DNA of 64,000 nt from Nansenia antarctica. Taxonomy: Eukaryota > Chordata > Actinopteri > Argentiniformes > Microstomatidae. The first letter of the stretch is position 1, and each line of letters opens with the position of its first letter. A model generated the notes under the pieces. That model searched no databases. It had not been told where the DNA came from and worked only from the letters and a program-made list of their open reading frames with translations. This document shows, in pieces, positions 45,635 to 56,326 of this stretch. Location of the stretch: positions 37,033,375 to 37,097,374 of the forward strand of contig OZ022340.1 in NCBI GenBank assembly GCA_963989245.1, written 5' to 3'. Both the position numbers and the translations under genes were made by a program.

Positions 45635-45720
45635 TGTCACGATGGCATAGTGGTATAGACCACTCCCATGGTATGTATTCGTCATTTTAAGACGGTGGTT
45701 CAAATCCCTCTTCAGACACA
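45635..45720 (+). other. tRNA-like segment (A and B boxes)
   Basis: TGGCATAGTGGTATAGACC fits a polymerase III A box and GGTTCAAATCC (45697-45707) fits a B box, at tRNA-like spacing. I cannot draw a full cloverleaf with good stems, so this may be a decayed tRNA gene or SINE head. Confidence 0.45.
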
Positions 45721-45947
45721 CTTTTTACTGCATTTCGTTGTCTGAATCTAATCTAAAATCTCACTTTTTTCTAAAAAAGTATGTAGGCTATAGAATGATG
45801 GTGCAGGCTAATTTACAAGAACTGACGAGATTACAATGGTGTTTGAAGCCTTTCTGAGTAGTAAATTATGTTCTTCTAACTGGACCCTGGATTTGGCATA
45901 CATTATTTTTTCTTATGATTACTGATGGATAGATGATTCACTTAGAC

Positions 45948-45999
<52 letters not shown>

Positions 46000-46060
46000 A
46001 ATCGATTTGCATGAAGGCTTCGGTTAAATGTAAAAAAAAAAATATATACATTACATTAAA

Positions 46061-46130
46061 TCAAGTTTCGATCCGTGAACCTTCAGACCTCTAGCTGGCT
46101 GCCTTAACCCCTGCGTCAAACACACCGCTG
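46061..46130 (-). other. tRNA-like segment, opposite orientation
   Basis: On the minus strand, GACGCAGGGGTTAAGGCAGC is followed about 35 nt later by GGTTCACGGATCGAAACTTG. This is a weaker A/B-box pair facing the segment at 45635. Confidence 0.35.
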
Positions 46131-46639
46131 TGATGATGCCAGTGCAAGTTGATAGACATACCTATTCTTTTTTCTTTTTTACACTTTTTTCTTTATCTAT
46201 CTATCACACAGTCAAACTATCTATCTATCTATCTCGTAAAAAGTGGGAACTAATATTTCCTAAAAGACACTTGAGGAACTGTCGTTCGGGATGTAGTTTC
46301 CGCCTGTGAGACATTTTTGACGCACGCATTACCTAAACCAACCTGCAAGTCTGCTCGTGACCAGAATTACTCAGAAGGATTGGTTGCATAGCAACCAAGC
46401 AGCGAATTATTTGAGCCACATTGATGGAACCAAACGCAAAATGAAATTATCGCCGATTAGAAGATTATCACGGATTAGAAGATAATCAGGCTTCTAGGAA
46501 TCGGCCCCAGATTATTGAGTTGTTAAGAGATTTTTGTTGATACTTTGAATAGATTTTGGTTGTTACTTTGAGTTTTGAACTTTATAGTCACGTTATACTT
46601 TACAGATATTACATAGTGACTCTTTTTATTTTGAAGAGT

Positions 46640-48190
46640 CTATTTTTCCTTTATTGCCTAAACTATGATTGTCCTCGCACGAATAAATATCTTTAAATGT
46701 TACCATTAACATTGGTATTTTGTTACTTCTTTTCACCCTAGAGACTAGAACGTAACAAGGAGAGACAGTCAAAGGGGGAAAAACATCATCCCATTGGTCC
46801 GACAGAGTGCGGTTGTCAACAACAAATGCTCTTAGGGGCCCTGGCAGGGATACACAGACCTCTTCCACCAACCTCTCCAGAAGTCTAGAGGATCTAAGGT
46901 TATTTTTTTCTGAAAGTTGTCCCACAGACATCTTCATCAAGAGGCCCAGCTTTACACAACCAGCTTCTCTCAGGCAATGTCGATAGGGCCCTGCCCCCCC
47001 TCCTCAACTGGAAGATACAATGCAGAGGCCTTTATTCAGTGCTGGCCAGACCAGAAAAAACTAACAATAGTCCTCTGTACCTCCTCAATTAGGCCCCTTG
47101 GTGGTGATAAAACAATCAGTCTATCTATGCCATAAGGTCGAGGCGACCAAGTCCACATCCTGCTGCTCTTTTATAAAAAAATATTAATATCATCAGCATA
47201 TGCCGACATCACCAAAGGTGGGCTCTGTGGTAGCCCCGGTAGGGAGAGCCCATTTCTGTGCCTATTTAAAAGTGGTTCTATTCTATTCTAAGAGAGTATA
47301 ACATTCCAGAAATAGCTGATCCCCCTCTCAACAGGAATTGGACAGCTTAAACCCCCCCCCCCCCTTATACAACAGTCCTGACCATGCCATAAAACCCTCC
47401 CCAAAACCAAACGCTCTCAGAGTAGAAAATAAAAACACATGGTCAACACGGTCAAAAGCCTTTTCCTGGTCGAGAGATATAACACCAACATCTAGGTTGT
47501 ACATTTTGCATACATCAAACACATCTCTCATTAAAAACAGGTTGTCCATTATGGACCTGTCCGGGACACAATATTACTGGTCTTTTTGAATCAGGATTGC
47601 CAGATAGTCTTTCAGCCTATTTGCTAGGACCTTAGACAGCAGTTTATAGTCTGTACATAAAAGGGCCACAGGTCGCTAGGTCTCCTTTTTTTGGGAGAAG
47701 GGAGAGAGCTGCACGCCGGCAGGAAACTGGCAAGGAGCCCCCCCTAGACACTCCTGTAGCACTTCCAGTAAAATGTTTCCAGAAATGTTTATATCAGTCT
47801 GCAGGTAATCCATCTATACCTGGAGCGCGACCAGACGCCAACTGCCCTACTGCAGCAGTGAGCTCCTCCAGGCTGATGTCATTGTCTAGGGCAGAGCGCT
47901 CCACCGTCCCCAATGTGGTAACCCCTGAAGCAGCTCCTCAGCACACTCTGCATCAGAGACCTCCGCTCCGTAGAGGGCAGTATAGAAGGCTACAGCATGG
48001 CTCCTCATCTCTGTTGGGTCGGTGGTCACCCTTCCATCTGGGAGCTGAAGACACGCCATCTGTTTGGTTTGGGATGCTGATTTCTCTAGATTAAAAAAGA
48101 AGGAGCTAGATGCATCCATATCTTTAATGCTAATAAAACGTTTCCCAACCATAGCCCCCTTCACCCTCTCATGTAAAAAAAACACTTAAC
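46640..48190 (-). pseudogene. Tx1/L1-like LINE relic
   Basis: Minus-strand pieces in order are 48185-47886 (VGKRFISIKDMDASSSFFFN, an RT-upstream region with SHAVAFYTALYG) and 47549-47328 (RT motif A region VISLDQEKAFDRVDHVFLF). 46940-46626 then encodes a later part (VEEVCVSLPGPLRAFVVDN). A run of 14 Cs near 47350 and several shifts break it. EKAFDRVDH is typical of L1/Tx1 RTs. The YADD box lies in degraded text near 47185-47215 (SAYADD-like). No ends were defined. Confidence 0.8.
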
Positions 48191-48443
48191 TCCTGTCTTT
48201 TCCTGTTTAAATAATAATAATACATTTTATTTATGGGCAGTAGTAAGTACTCTGCTCTTTTCTTTGATCTCACATTTGATTGATCTTTTATGACCCTTGC
48301 TCTTTGATGTCTAAAGGAGGTAATACATTTTATTGCTCAAAGGGGTTGTTTGTTGACCAGCTGTTGGAGGTGTCAGTAGGGGGAGTACCTTATGTTTATG
48401 ACGTCATGTTTAGCTGTGGGATTTCCCTCCTGGGACAAGCTGC

Positions 48444-48452
48444 TTAAATAAT
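48444..48452 (+). promoter_or_regulatory. TATA-like box before the split ORF
   Basis: TTAAATAAT lies 51 bp upstream of the ATG at 48503, with a short purine-rich leader between. A matching layout precedes the ORFs at 55805 and 56205. Confidence 0.4.
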
Positions 48453-49015
48453 AGTGTGTGTCAGTGTCAGTTATACCTGTCGAGAAACAAGAGAGAGCAA
48501 CAATGGATGTGTGCGGTGGTTTTGAATACAGATCTGTCAATGACAATGGTCCAGACAGTGAGAGCGACAGCGGCAGTGATGATCCTATGGATTCAATGGA
48601 TTTTGATGGTCGTGGAGACTGCAATGACCCAATGTTTGAATATGGCATGGCGCCTAAGAAGAATTATCCTAGTCAATCACTCGGGCAATTCATAAGATCG
48701 GCGGCTGACAACGAGACTGGGGAGATTTCACTTAACAAGGGACGCACAGCAGGCTACTCATTCAACAAGGAGGAGAGGCTTGTCGGACTTTATGTATTAG
48801 AAGCTGGGAGTAAATACGACCAGACGACCCCTGTTGTGTTGTTCACCGCGGGAGATTGGCGCATGCTCAGAAATCATGTTGAGCCTAAAATGACTGCTGC
48901 TTCAGATGCCCATCACGTTATGTGGTCAGCCGATAACGCTAACATTAACTATTATGTCACTTTAAACAGCAAAAACGATGTACCAAACAGTGGTAGTAAG
49001 TACAAACCGACTTGT

Positions 49016-49672
49016 TGTTAGGGTTAAGACGATGTTTTCATAATGTTAAATGTTGTAAAGAGGATACTCTGTATAATTCTGTGTATCACTGTGTGAACTT
49101 TGTACAGCCTGTACTCTGGGCTCTGTGTATTACTGTGTGAACTTTGTACAGCCTGTACTCTGGGCTCTGTGTATGAACTTTTCCTCACCCATTGTCCACT
49201 CCTTATCTTCAGCCCCACGTTGGGCGTCCACTTCGATGCATAGATTGTATATGATAGGGGCCTGTATATATGCTGTAGGGGAGTGTTGTGCAATGTTGTG
49301 CAATAGCCCCCTGAGTGTTGTGCAATGTTGTGCAATAGCCCCCTGACTTAAGGCCATAGTGACATCACAGGGGACGGCCCTCTTGACCATCTAGGTGACT
49401 GATAGGATCACAAACTGCCTCCTCCTTTCCTTTCTGTATGAGAATAAAAGACTGGCTCTCAGGAGGAGAGATTAGTGTGAATCTGGGGGTCTCTCGCAGG
49501 AGAGGCCTTTAGATTCATCCTCCTTGCAAGTAAATAATAATCATGATTGAATCCGTGTCTCTTTGTTGTTTAAAGTCTACTACGGTCTGTTTGAACTAGC
49601 GATGGGTTAGCATGGCTTGCTTTACAACCAGGCTGATCAGAATATAGCATTTAACCCTACTAGAACCGAACA
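49016..49672 (+). repeat. 5' LTR of the ERV (657 bp)
   Basis: By eye it differs from the 3' LTR at one base (CACAGGGGACGG here, CACAGGGTACGG at 53571). It contains two internal duplications (ACTTTGTACAGCCTGTACTC twice, and GTGTTGTGCAATGTTGTGCA twice). A TATATATGCTG box lies near 49266 and an AATAAAAG polyadenylation signal near 49442. Confidence 0.95.
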
Positions 49673-49952
49673 CGTGGTCCTTTGTAAGCCGGACCCCAAC
49701 AGGTCGTCTGATGGGGGAAGAAGATTCGACACACCGAAGTCTGTCGCGACAGCCCGGGATCGAGCGACCCGGAGAAAGTCCTGGGACGTCAATTCGCTCC
49801 AGGCCGGTGACGTTAGATGTCGAACCTTTCTCCTCCAAAAAGACGGCTGACGGGGTCCCAGACCAGACACAAGCAACAAAGACACCGGTAAATATAAGAG
49901 AAAAAGAAAGATTGCAATCGAAATGAATAGTCTATCTATCCTAAATTGTACA

Positions 49953-50127
49953 AAATAGGAATTGTTTGACATACAAAAAGAATCCATTTTGAAAAACAGA
50001 TGTATATCTTTTGTGCTATGTAAACAGTAGACTAATGGAAATTAGACTGTGAGTTTGACATACAAAAAGAATCCATTTTGAAAAACAGATGTATATCTTT
50101 CGTGTTATGTAAACAGCAGACTAAGAA
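49953..50127. repeat. Tandem duplication of about 87 bp within the ERV
   Basis: TTTGACATACAAAAAGAATC occurs near 49965 and again near 50054. It is followed by matching CCATTTTGAAAAACAGATGT and TATGTAAACAG in both copies, with a few differences. Confidence 0.85.
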
Positions 50128-50454
50128 TGGAACTGAAACTATGACTGAAAGTGAATTGTGGCAGTTTTGATATTAAGGGAAAAGATTAAAAAAGTGTAGA
50201 ATTAGAAAAGTGTATGTGTTAGAATTAGTCTCAAGATTAGGGTTACTGTATGATCAGTGACAGACAGAGAGAGCAGAGGAGAAGCACACGGGAGGGGGCT
50301 GTGAAGAGTGTGCGTTTGAGACAGAAGAGAAGCGCACGGGTGGGGGCTATTTGAGACAGCAGAGGAGCACAGCAGGAAACCCACGGGGTGGGGGCTGTGC
50401 GGTGTGTGCGTTTTAGACAGAGGAGAAACGCACGGGTGGGGGCTATGTGAGAGA

Positions 50455-51486
50455 GTGTGAGGAGACTAGGAGACAAGGAGAGGAGACGAGGAGACTAGGA
50501 GACTAGTAGAGGAGACTAGGAGACTAGTAGACGAGACCAGGAGACTAGGAGAGGAGACGAGGAGACTAGGAGACGAGGAGAGGAGACGAGACTAGGAGAC
50601 TAGTAGAGGAGACGAGGAGACAAGGAGAGGAGACTAGGAGAGGAGACTAGGAGACAGAGACAGAGCGAGAAGGACAGAGAGAGAAATGAGAGAATCCAAC
50701 TAATCACAGACGTGTGTTATGGTTGTGATTTAACTAGAGAGGAAAAGGGCGAGAGAGAGAGGAATGTTAAAGTTGTTTAAGGAGGAGGGTGAGGAGAGAT
50801 TGAGAAATATTAAGAAAATACGCCTAGAACTGATATTAAAAAACAAAGTGAGAAAAGATGAAACAGAAACTAGAAAAAGAAGCATAAATATAAAACCACA
50901 AGACTTGTGGAGTGACAGAATGCATGAACTATGCAGTTAAGGATCTCAGATGAGAGAGAGGGAGACAGAGACAGAGAGAGAGTAGAGAAAGAGAGAGAGC
51001 AGGGAGCGGAGAGAGAGAGAGCGAGAGGGGCAGAGAGAGAGAGAGAGGGAGACAGAGCGAGAGGGGCAGAGAGAGAGAGAGGGAGACAGAGACAGAGCGA
51101 GAGGGGCAGAGAGAGAGAGAGAGAAAGAAGTAGGAAGTGACAGAGAGGAGACAGATTTGAGGGTGAGTTATGACACATAGGAAGAAGTCATGCAGAATAG
51201 GCATGCAGAGGAGGCTGTGAATGAGAGAGAGAGAGAACAGGAAAGAAGAAGGGTGGGGGTTAGAGACAGAGGGCAAGAGAATTTAGTAGATTATATTATA
51301 TAGTAAATTAAACTTGTAATGGGATTATAGAAGAGCCAAAGACAAGATAAGACAGACAGACAGACAGACAGGAGACAGACAGACAGACAGACAGACAGAG
51401 AAACAGACAGAGAGAGAGAAATAGACAAACAGACAGAGAGAGAGAAATAGACAAACAGACAGAGAGAGAGAAATAGACAGACAGAC

Positions 51487-51519
<33 letters not shown>

Positions 51520-51580
51520 GGGAGAGACAGACAGACACAGACAGACAGAGAGACAGAGACAGAGAGAGAGAGAGAGCAGT
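50455..51580. repeat. GA-rich minisatellite and (CAGA)n/(GA)n arrays in the ERV interior
   Basis: AGGAGACTAGGAGACGAGGAG-type units fill 50460-50660. GAGAGAGC/GGCAGAGAGAG repeats fill 50945-51130. CAGA and GAGA arrays fill 51350-51580. The minus-strand frames of S/L/C-rich peptides are composition artefacts. Confidence 0.93.
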
Positions 51581-52175
51581 GCTTTCCGTGATCAGAGCTC
51601 TGAAAAGGAGCCGTTTGGGAAGCGGAAGGGGTGGGGGTAGACTGACTCTGACCCAAGAAGGGGTTGGAGGGCAGTAAACCTCCATCGGAAAGGGTTCCAG
51701 CCTGAGACTGCGCCCTGGGAAGAGGCTATAACACACACACACACGAATTTGGACGAATGACAAAGTTTATAGAATAAATGGGAAAATGCCTCTACAAAAC
51801 GGCAGCTCATTTTGATACATGGTCTTTTTAATTACATGTATCAAACAGCAGGGAATAATGATTAACAGGATTAATGCACATTTTCACGTATATAATTACA
51901 CACAATTAAAAAAATAATAATATATATATAGTGATAATGGCGCACATTTCGTGAACGAATTGATCAAACACGGTGTCCAAACACCTGGACATTGAAGAGT
52001 GTGTTTCTCTAATGGAAACACACATGAGAATAAAATTGAGACCTATGGGTTTGAATGAATGAATGAATGAATGAATGAATGAATGAAATGAATGAAATAA
52101 ATGAAATTAATGAATTTGAAATAGTAAATGGGAGAAGGGTTTAGACTACCCATAGTAGACGACATTAGGGAAGTA

Positions 52176-52280
52176 TTGATTGATTGATTGAAAACTTTAT
52201 TAGAAGATTTGCAGAAGTAGGTACATGAAAGTACTTATTTCAATTGGAGTCCTTGATACTCAATTCATCGTTACATGTAA
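52176..52280 (-). mobile_element. LINE 3' end fragment inside the ERV
   Basis: ATTGATTGATTGATTGAAAA plus CTTTATTAGAAGATTTGCAG, ending ATTCATCGTTACATGTAAG, matches the 3' end of the LINE at 17927-18110, with an internal deletion. It has the same minus orientation. Confidence 0.9.
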
Positions 52281-52615
52281 GAAATAGATTTGGCAGAAAC
52301 GGAAAACACACTGGCCACTGGGATGGCCCAGCTATTTAGGTAACAGGAAATAGCCAGAACAAATTATCTGCCAGACCTTTCTGTTTCCTACAGGATTCGA
52401 GAATACAACCTGGTGACCAGATCCTCATCATAACACTGGCACAGCCCGCGGTGGGTTGGGCCATTTGAGGTGCTGCTGAGCATCTCAACTGCTGTCAAGA
52501 TCGCAGAACGAGATACGTGGAAACACCAAAGCCATTGAAAGAAAGTGACATTGTTTCCCTCGAACGACGGGTAGTGGTGGAAGTCCGGCTACAAAGGGGT
52601 CTATTCATTTAGTGA

Positions 52616-52928
52616 ATGGTACGTCTCAAACCGGTGAAGAATTCTCCAGATCCACTACCTCTTAGAATGAGGGGACCAAATCCTCCCGACGACCAAACGA
52701 GACGCCCGTCCAGGCACACGACCCAGTCTGGGGCAGTAATGTCCCAGATGACAAGAAACCCTGAACTATCAATTAGAGACATTTGTAAATGCATCCCTTA
52801 CGATAAACGAAGCCCAGAACCGCGAAATCGATCAGATCAGACTGATGACACTCCAGAACTGAATGACTCTTGACCTATTGACTGCAGTGGCAGGAGGAAC
52901 ATGTGTGATGCTTAACACCACATGTTGA
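52616..52928 (+). pseudogene. Envelope transmembrane-like remnant of the ERV
   Basis: Near the 3' end, 52870-52928 reads as LLTAVAGGTCVMLNTTC followed by a stop. This matches the hydrophobic stretch and CX6C core of the retroviral transmembrane subunit, where a second cysteine normally follows. The 85-codon frame just upstream (52616-52873) is proline/arginine-rich and shows no recognisable motif. The remnant is truncated and non-functional. Confidence 0.5.
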
Positions 52929-53219
52929 TTTTCTTTGTTGTAATGATTGTTTGTTGTGTCTTCCCCTGCTTCAGAGCTATGACTAACAAACTGATTTCAG
53001 GAATATTTGTACAAACAAATGTTGATTCGAGAAATTATGATGGAACCTAAGTACCTAACCCAAGTTGAGAACCTCTAATCCAAATTGAGATTCATGTCTG
53101 TGATCTGTACGGCGATGTTGAATGACAGTTAAACTAGAAAATATGAAAGAAAGATAGCTTTACCTGAATAAAGAGACGAATGTTTGTATCGTGATAAAAT
53201 ATGAAAAACAGCAGGGAAA

Positions 53220-53876
53220 TGTTAGGGTTAAGACGATGTTTTCATAATGTTAAATGTTGTAAAGAGGATACTCTGTATAATTCTGTGTATCACTGTGTGA
53301 ACTTTGTACAGCCTGTACTCTGGGCTCTGTGTATTACTGTGTGAACTTTGTACAGCCTGTACTCTGGGCTCTGTGTATGAACTTTTCCTCACCCATTGTC
53401 CACTCCTTATCTTCAGCCCCACGTTGGGCGTCCACTTCGATGCATAGATTGTATATGATAGGGGCCTGTATATATGCTGTAGGGGAGTGTTGTGCAATGT
53501 TGTGCAATAGCCCCCTGAGTGTTGTGCAATGTTGTGCAATAGCCCCCTGACTTAAGGCCATAGTGACATCACAGGGTACGGCCCTCTTGACCATCTAGGT
53601 GACTGATAGGATCACAAACTGCCTCCTCCTTTCCTTTCTGTATGAGAATAAAAGACTGGCTCTCAGGAGGAGAGATTAGTGTGAATCTGGGGGTCTCTCG
53701 CAGGAGAGGCCTTTAGATTCATCCTCCTTGCAAGTAAATAATAATCATGATTGAATCCGTGTCTCTTTGTTGTTTAAAGTCTACTACGGTCTGTTTGAAC
53801 TAGCGATGGGTTAGCATGGCTTGCTTTACAACCAGGCTGATCAGAATATAGCATTTAACCCTACTAGAACCGAACA
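53220..53876 (+). repeat. 3' LTR of the ERV (657 bp)
   Basis: Same length and order as the 5' LTR. It is preceded by the purine-rich AAAAACAGCAGGGAAA, a plausible polypurine tract. Ends in CGAACA and is followed by TSD CTTGT. Confidence 0.95.
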
Positions 53877-54022
53877 CTTGTACAAACAGACTTGTATCCA
53901 TATGCTACGGGGACATTGGTAAAAATCGCTACAGTTACAATATGGAATATGTGGCGGCATCTGAAAATGGTTGTAACCTGGGGGGAGTGGAAACACATGC
54001 AGAAATTACTGACCGAGGTTGA

Positions 54023-55420
54023 CAATGTGTTCGACATTGTCTATAGAAAGTGCTGTTAGGAAAATTCTGCATTTAACAGACGAAGACTTGGCTATTGGTT
54101 AAGAAGACTTTTGGAGATTCCGCGTTGTATTCATGCAGATCTGAAATGCGCCTGAAACACCACTAGGGTTTTTGATATGTTAACAATGTGTGTGTATGTG
54201 TGTGAGAGTGTTTATGCGGCAAGGACGTGTCGTCCATATAAGCATAGTAAGCAGTGCTTACCCAACGAAAAAATAAAAAAGGACAGTGAAAATATTTAAA
54301 TAAAAGTGCATGTAACCGTTTGTTTGTTTTCATTAAAAGAGTCGTATTTTAGGTCCCAGGGCAGCAGGAGTCATTCATTTTGGCGCCACCTGCAGGAGTA
54401 AGCACTCGCTATTCTGATTGCTTGCATTGCGTTGCATTATAAGCACTTCTCTCTCTGCTTTCCCTCGCGTACATTGCACACACTTCTGCTACAGTTCTAC
54501 AATAAAGCTCTTTCTTACAAACAGACTTATTACACTCTATCAAATTAGGAATACTTATCCCCTAAATATTAACACATTAATACACTCATCAGACTATTTT
54601 CTGATCTAAAACATTTATCAGCCCACCGGGAAAACGTCTTTTCCACAGTTTTATGCTAATAGCTCGTTCCCAAAACAAGCCCTTCATGCAGGTCATTCTC
54701 TGCTGTACAACAAACACGATATTTTAACGTATCGAACAATCAAATCACTATATTTACATATACAGATTTCACAATCCGGCTAATTGTCCAGCCCCTACCC
54801 AATCCTTAAAGATATTATATTTCAACACATCAAGATTCTTTTGAATATAGCTCATCTGATAGACACAGTCAATCTTGCACAACTCCGCCTTGTCCTGGCG
54901 AAAATCCAGCAAGGGAGGGGTATTCTGCAGAAGACTCACCTCTGTGCTGAATTGAAGAGATGCAAAAACCGACGGTGATTCAAAGGCTAAAATTCTTCTC
55001 CTGGCTGGCTCGCCACTTTGTAGAATATATTCGTCGTCAGGTGATTGTCAAAAATGAGGAAAAGGTATTGAGCAAAGTGTAAGACTATTTATTCAAAAAA
55101 GACAAGATCAGGTCATCAGGATCAGGTTACACAGGATCAGGTCATCGACACAAGGCATCAGGGTGGGGGTCCGAGGACAAAGAGAATGATCTCTGTGACT
55201 TCCTTAGCTTTATACCTCCCCAAACCACCTTTGAGCCTACCTCTTCCTCCTAAGCTTTTGCCCCAATAAGGAGCTAATCGATCGTTCTTCAACCTCTGTG
55301 TGTGCGTATGTGTGGGCGCGTGCGTGTGCGTGCCTGTGTGTGTGTGTGTGTGTCTGACCATCTGTCGCAAAACCTCCTTGTTTCAGAGGAAGGGAGCGTA
55401 CTGCAAGTATTTACAAGAAA
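54023..55420. other. No gene recognised
   Basis: The stretch after the split ORF has an AATAAAAAAGG polyadenylation-like signal near 54271. Later sequence includes ATCAGGTCATCAGGATCAGG repeats (55095-55150) and a GT-rich patch (55295-55350). No coding motif is supported. Confidence 0.45.
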
Positions 55421-55424
55421 GTTG

Positions 55425-55470
55425 CTTTGGGACAAGGCGTCTGCCAAATGCCAACAACGTAAATTTAAGC
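55425..55470 (+). mobile_element. V-SINE/LINE tail relic
   Basis: GTTGCTTTGGGACAAGGCGT plus CTGCCAAATGCC closely follows the tail of the SINE at 32430-32455. Only the tail is recognisable. Confidence 0.65.
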
Positions 55471-55680
55471 ATTACAAAGCCCCATACAAATTCATGGTAT
55501 TTGTGTTTCAAGTCATTTAAACTTAGCCAGGAGGGGTGAAACTCAAAGTATGTGTGTGGTTGCTCACAATGTCCCAACCCGTATGGCAAGAAAGTTGCCT
55601 CTCTGGCTGCCATAAAACCCCCACCTGTTGGAACACAAATGCCCTTGCAGGCCCTCAGGAGAGGTCAGCCCTTTACACAG

Positions 55681-55692
55681 CTATATATATAA
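55681..55692 (+). promoter_or_regulatory. TATA-like box before the ORF at 55805
   Basis: CTATATATATAA lies 123 bp upstream of the ATG at 55805. The leader contains a CA repeat. Confidence 0.35.
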
Positions 55693-55804
55693 TCCATGTT
55701 ATGTGTGTGTGTTTTAAGTAGAAATATACGACAGTGTCAAACACGCACACACACACACACAACACGCGGAGGGGTTGTGTGACCAGACGGCTAGTGAAAA
55801 AACA

Positions 55805-56059
55805 ATGGCGTACAGTCTCGTTGATGGTGTTAAAAATGACGGCTACAATTATTTGATATACAGCGCATCAAACAATCATAGCAACGGCGCCATGGAATGG
55901 GTGTTTAGACCGGAGAGTGGCTGTGGTGTGGGGAATTGCCGATTCAGATGTATTTCTGTTTGCTTCAAAGACTCCAGAATACTGTCGCCCGTAAAGGCGT
56001 TGATTTTAGACCATTTAAGATCTTCAAAAACAACGTATTTCACAGCAACAAGTCTCTGA
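55805..56059 (+). CDS. Small unrecognised protein (84 aa)
   Basis: The ATG at 55805 sits in good context (ACAATGG). The product starts MAYSLVDGVKNDGYNYLIYS and contains a cysteine-rich centre (GCGVGNCRFRCISVCF) before a stop at 56057. I see no signal peptide or membrane segment. I do not recognise the family. Its leader, length and strand resemble the first segment of the split ORF at 48503. It could be the first coding part of a spliced host gene, a small virus-like gene or chance. Confidence 0.35.
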   Translation: MAYSLVDGVKNDGYNYLIYSASNNHSNGAMEWVFRPESGCGVGNCRFRCISVCFKDSRILSPVKALILDHLRSSKTTYFTATSL

Positions 56060-56087
56060 CGTATTTGGAGGGGGACTGGTCATATAG

Positions 56088-56220
56088 TATATAAATCAGG
56101 CCAGGTTGTAGTCCCCTTTGTAAACTTTCGCGTCAGCGCATTGTCACCGACAAACTCAACAAGACAACATTGACAGAACCAGCGCAAGCCAATACTGCTG
56201 AGCCATGGACTCGAATATGT
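56088..56220 (+). promoter_or_regulatory. Candidate core promoter and first exon
   Basis: TATATAAAT (56088-56096) is followed about 110 bp later by GCCATGGAC (ATG at 56205), a strong start context. The frame would stop after five codons, but GTAAGG at about 56217 is a good splice donor, so a short first coding exon is possible. I could not find the next exon. Confidence 0.35.
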
Positions 56221-56326
56221 AAGGTATGGAGAGTTAATGTGTGGGATGTGTGTGTGTGTTTAATAATGTGTTTGCATGAATTGTATACAGTGATTTAAAA
56301 ATGAAGCCTGTGGGGGTGGGGGTGTT

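Larger units (their letters stand above)
45211..46510. mobile_element. TIR element carrying two tRNA-like segments and a (TA)n
   Basis: CTGGGGGGTATTCCACGAAC at the left and, in reverse from 46510, CTGGGGCCGATTCCTAGAAG share a pattern common at the ends of fish PIF/Harbinger-like MITEs. Inner matches include GCGATTAAAA/CGGATTAGAAG and GATAATCAGGC/GATCAGGC. A (TA)n array occupies about 45949-45996. No transposase is seen. Confidence 0.55.
49016..53876 (+). mobile_element. Young non-autonomous endogenous retrovirus with 5-bp TSD
   Basis: Two 657-bp direct LTRs (49016-49672 and 53220-53876), with TGTTAGGG...CGAACA ends, are flanked by CTTGT at 49011-49015 and 53877-53881. The 3.5-kb interior has no gag, protease, RT or integrase that I can read. 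It holds GA-rich arrays and, near 52860-52928, an envelope transmembrane-like remnant. Mobilisation would need another retrovirus's enzymes. The element is described here only as an insertion. Confidence 0.93.
48503..54022 (+). pseudogene. Unrecognised acidic-N-terminal protein, split by an ERV insertion
   Basis: The first segment, 48503-49015, starts at an ATG in strong context (ACAATGG). It encodes a Ser/Asp/Gly-rich acidic N-terminus (SESDSGSDDPMDSMDFDG), then a folded-looking region with ERLVGLYVLEAG and VVLFTAGDWRMLRNHV. An ERV interrupts the frame at its TSD CTTGT. The same frame stays open for 46 further codons after the ERV (53882-54019) and stops at TGA 54020-54022. The hydrophobic spacing followed by D-W-x-x-L recalls PC4-type single-stranded-DNA-binding domains, but that is only a weak impression. 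I do not recognise the family. A host gene or an integrated DNA-virus-like gene are both possible. Confidence 0.6.

Noticed and set aside
50202..51810. Minus-strand Ser/Leu-rich frames, membrane-protein-like
   Set aside because: They are complements of GA and CAGA low-complexity arrays inside the ERV.
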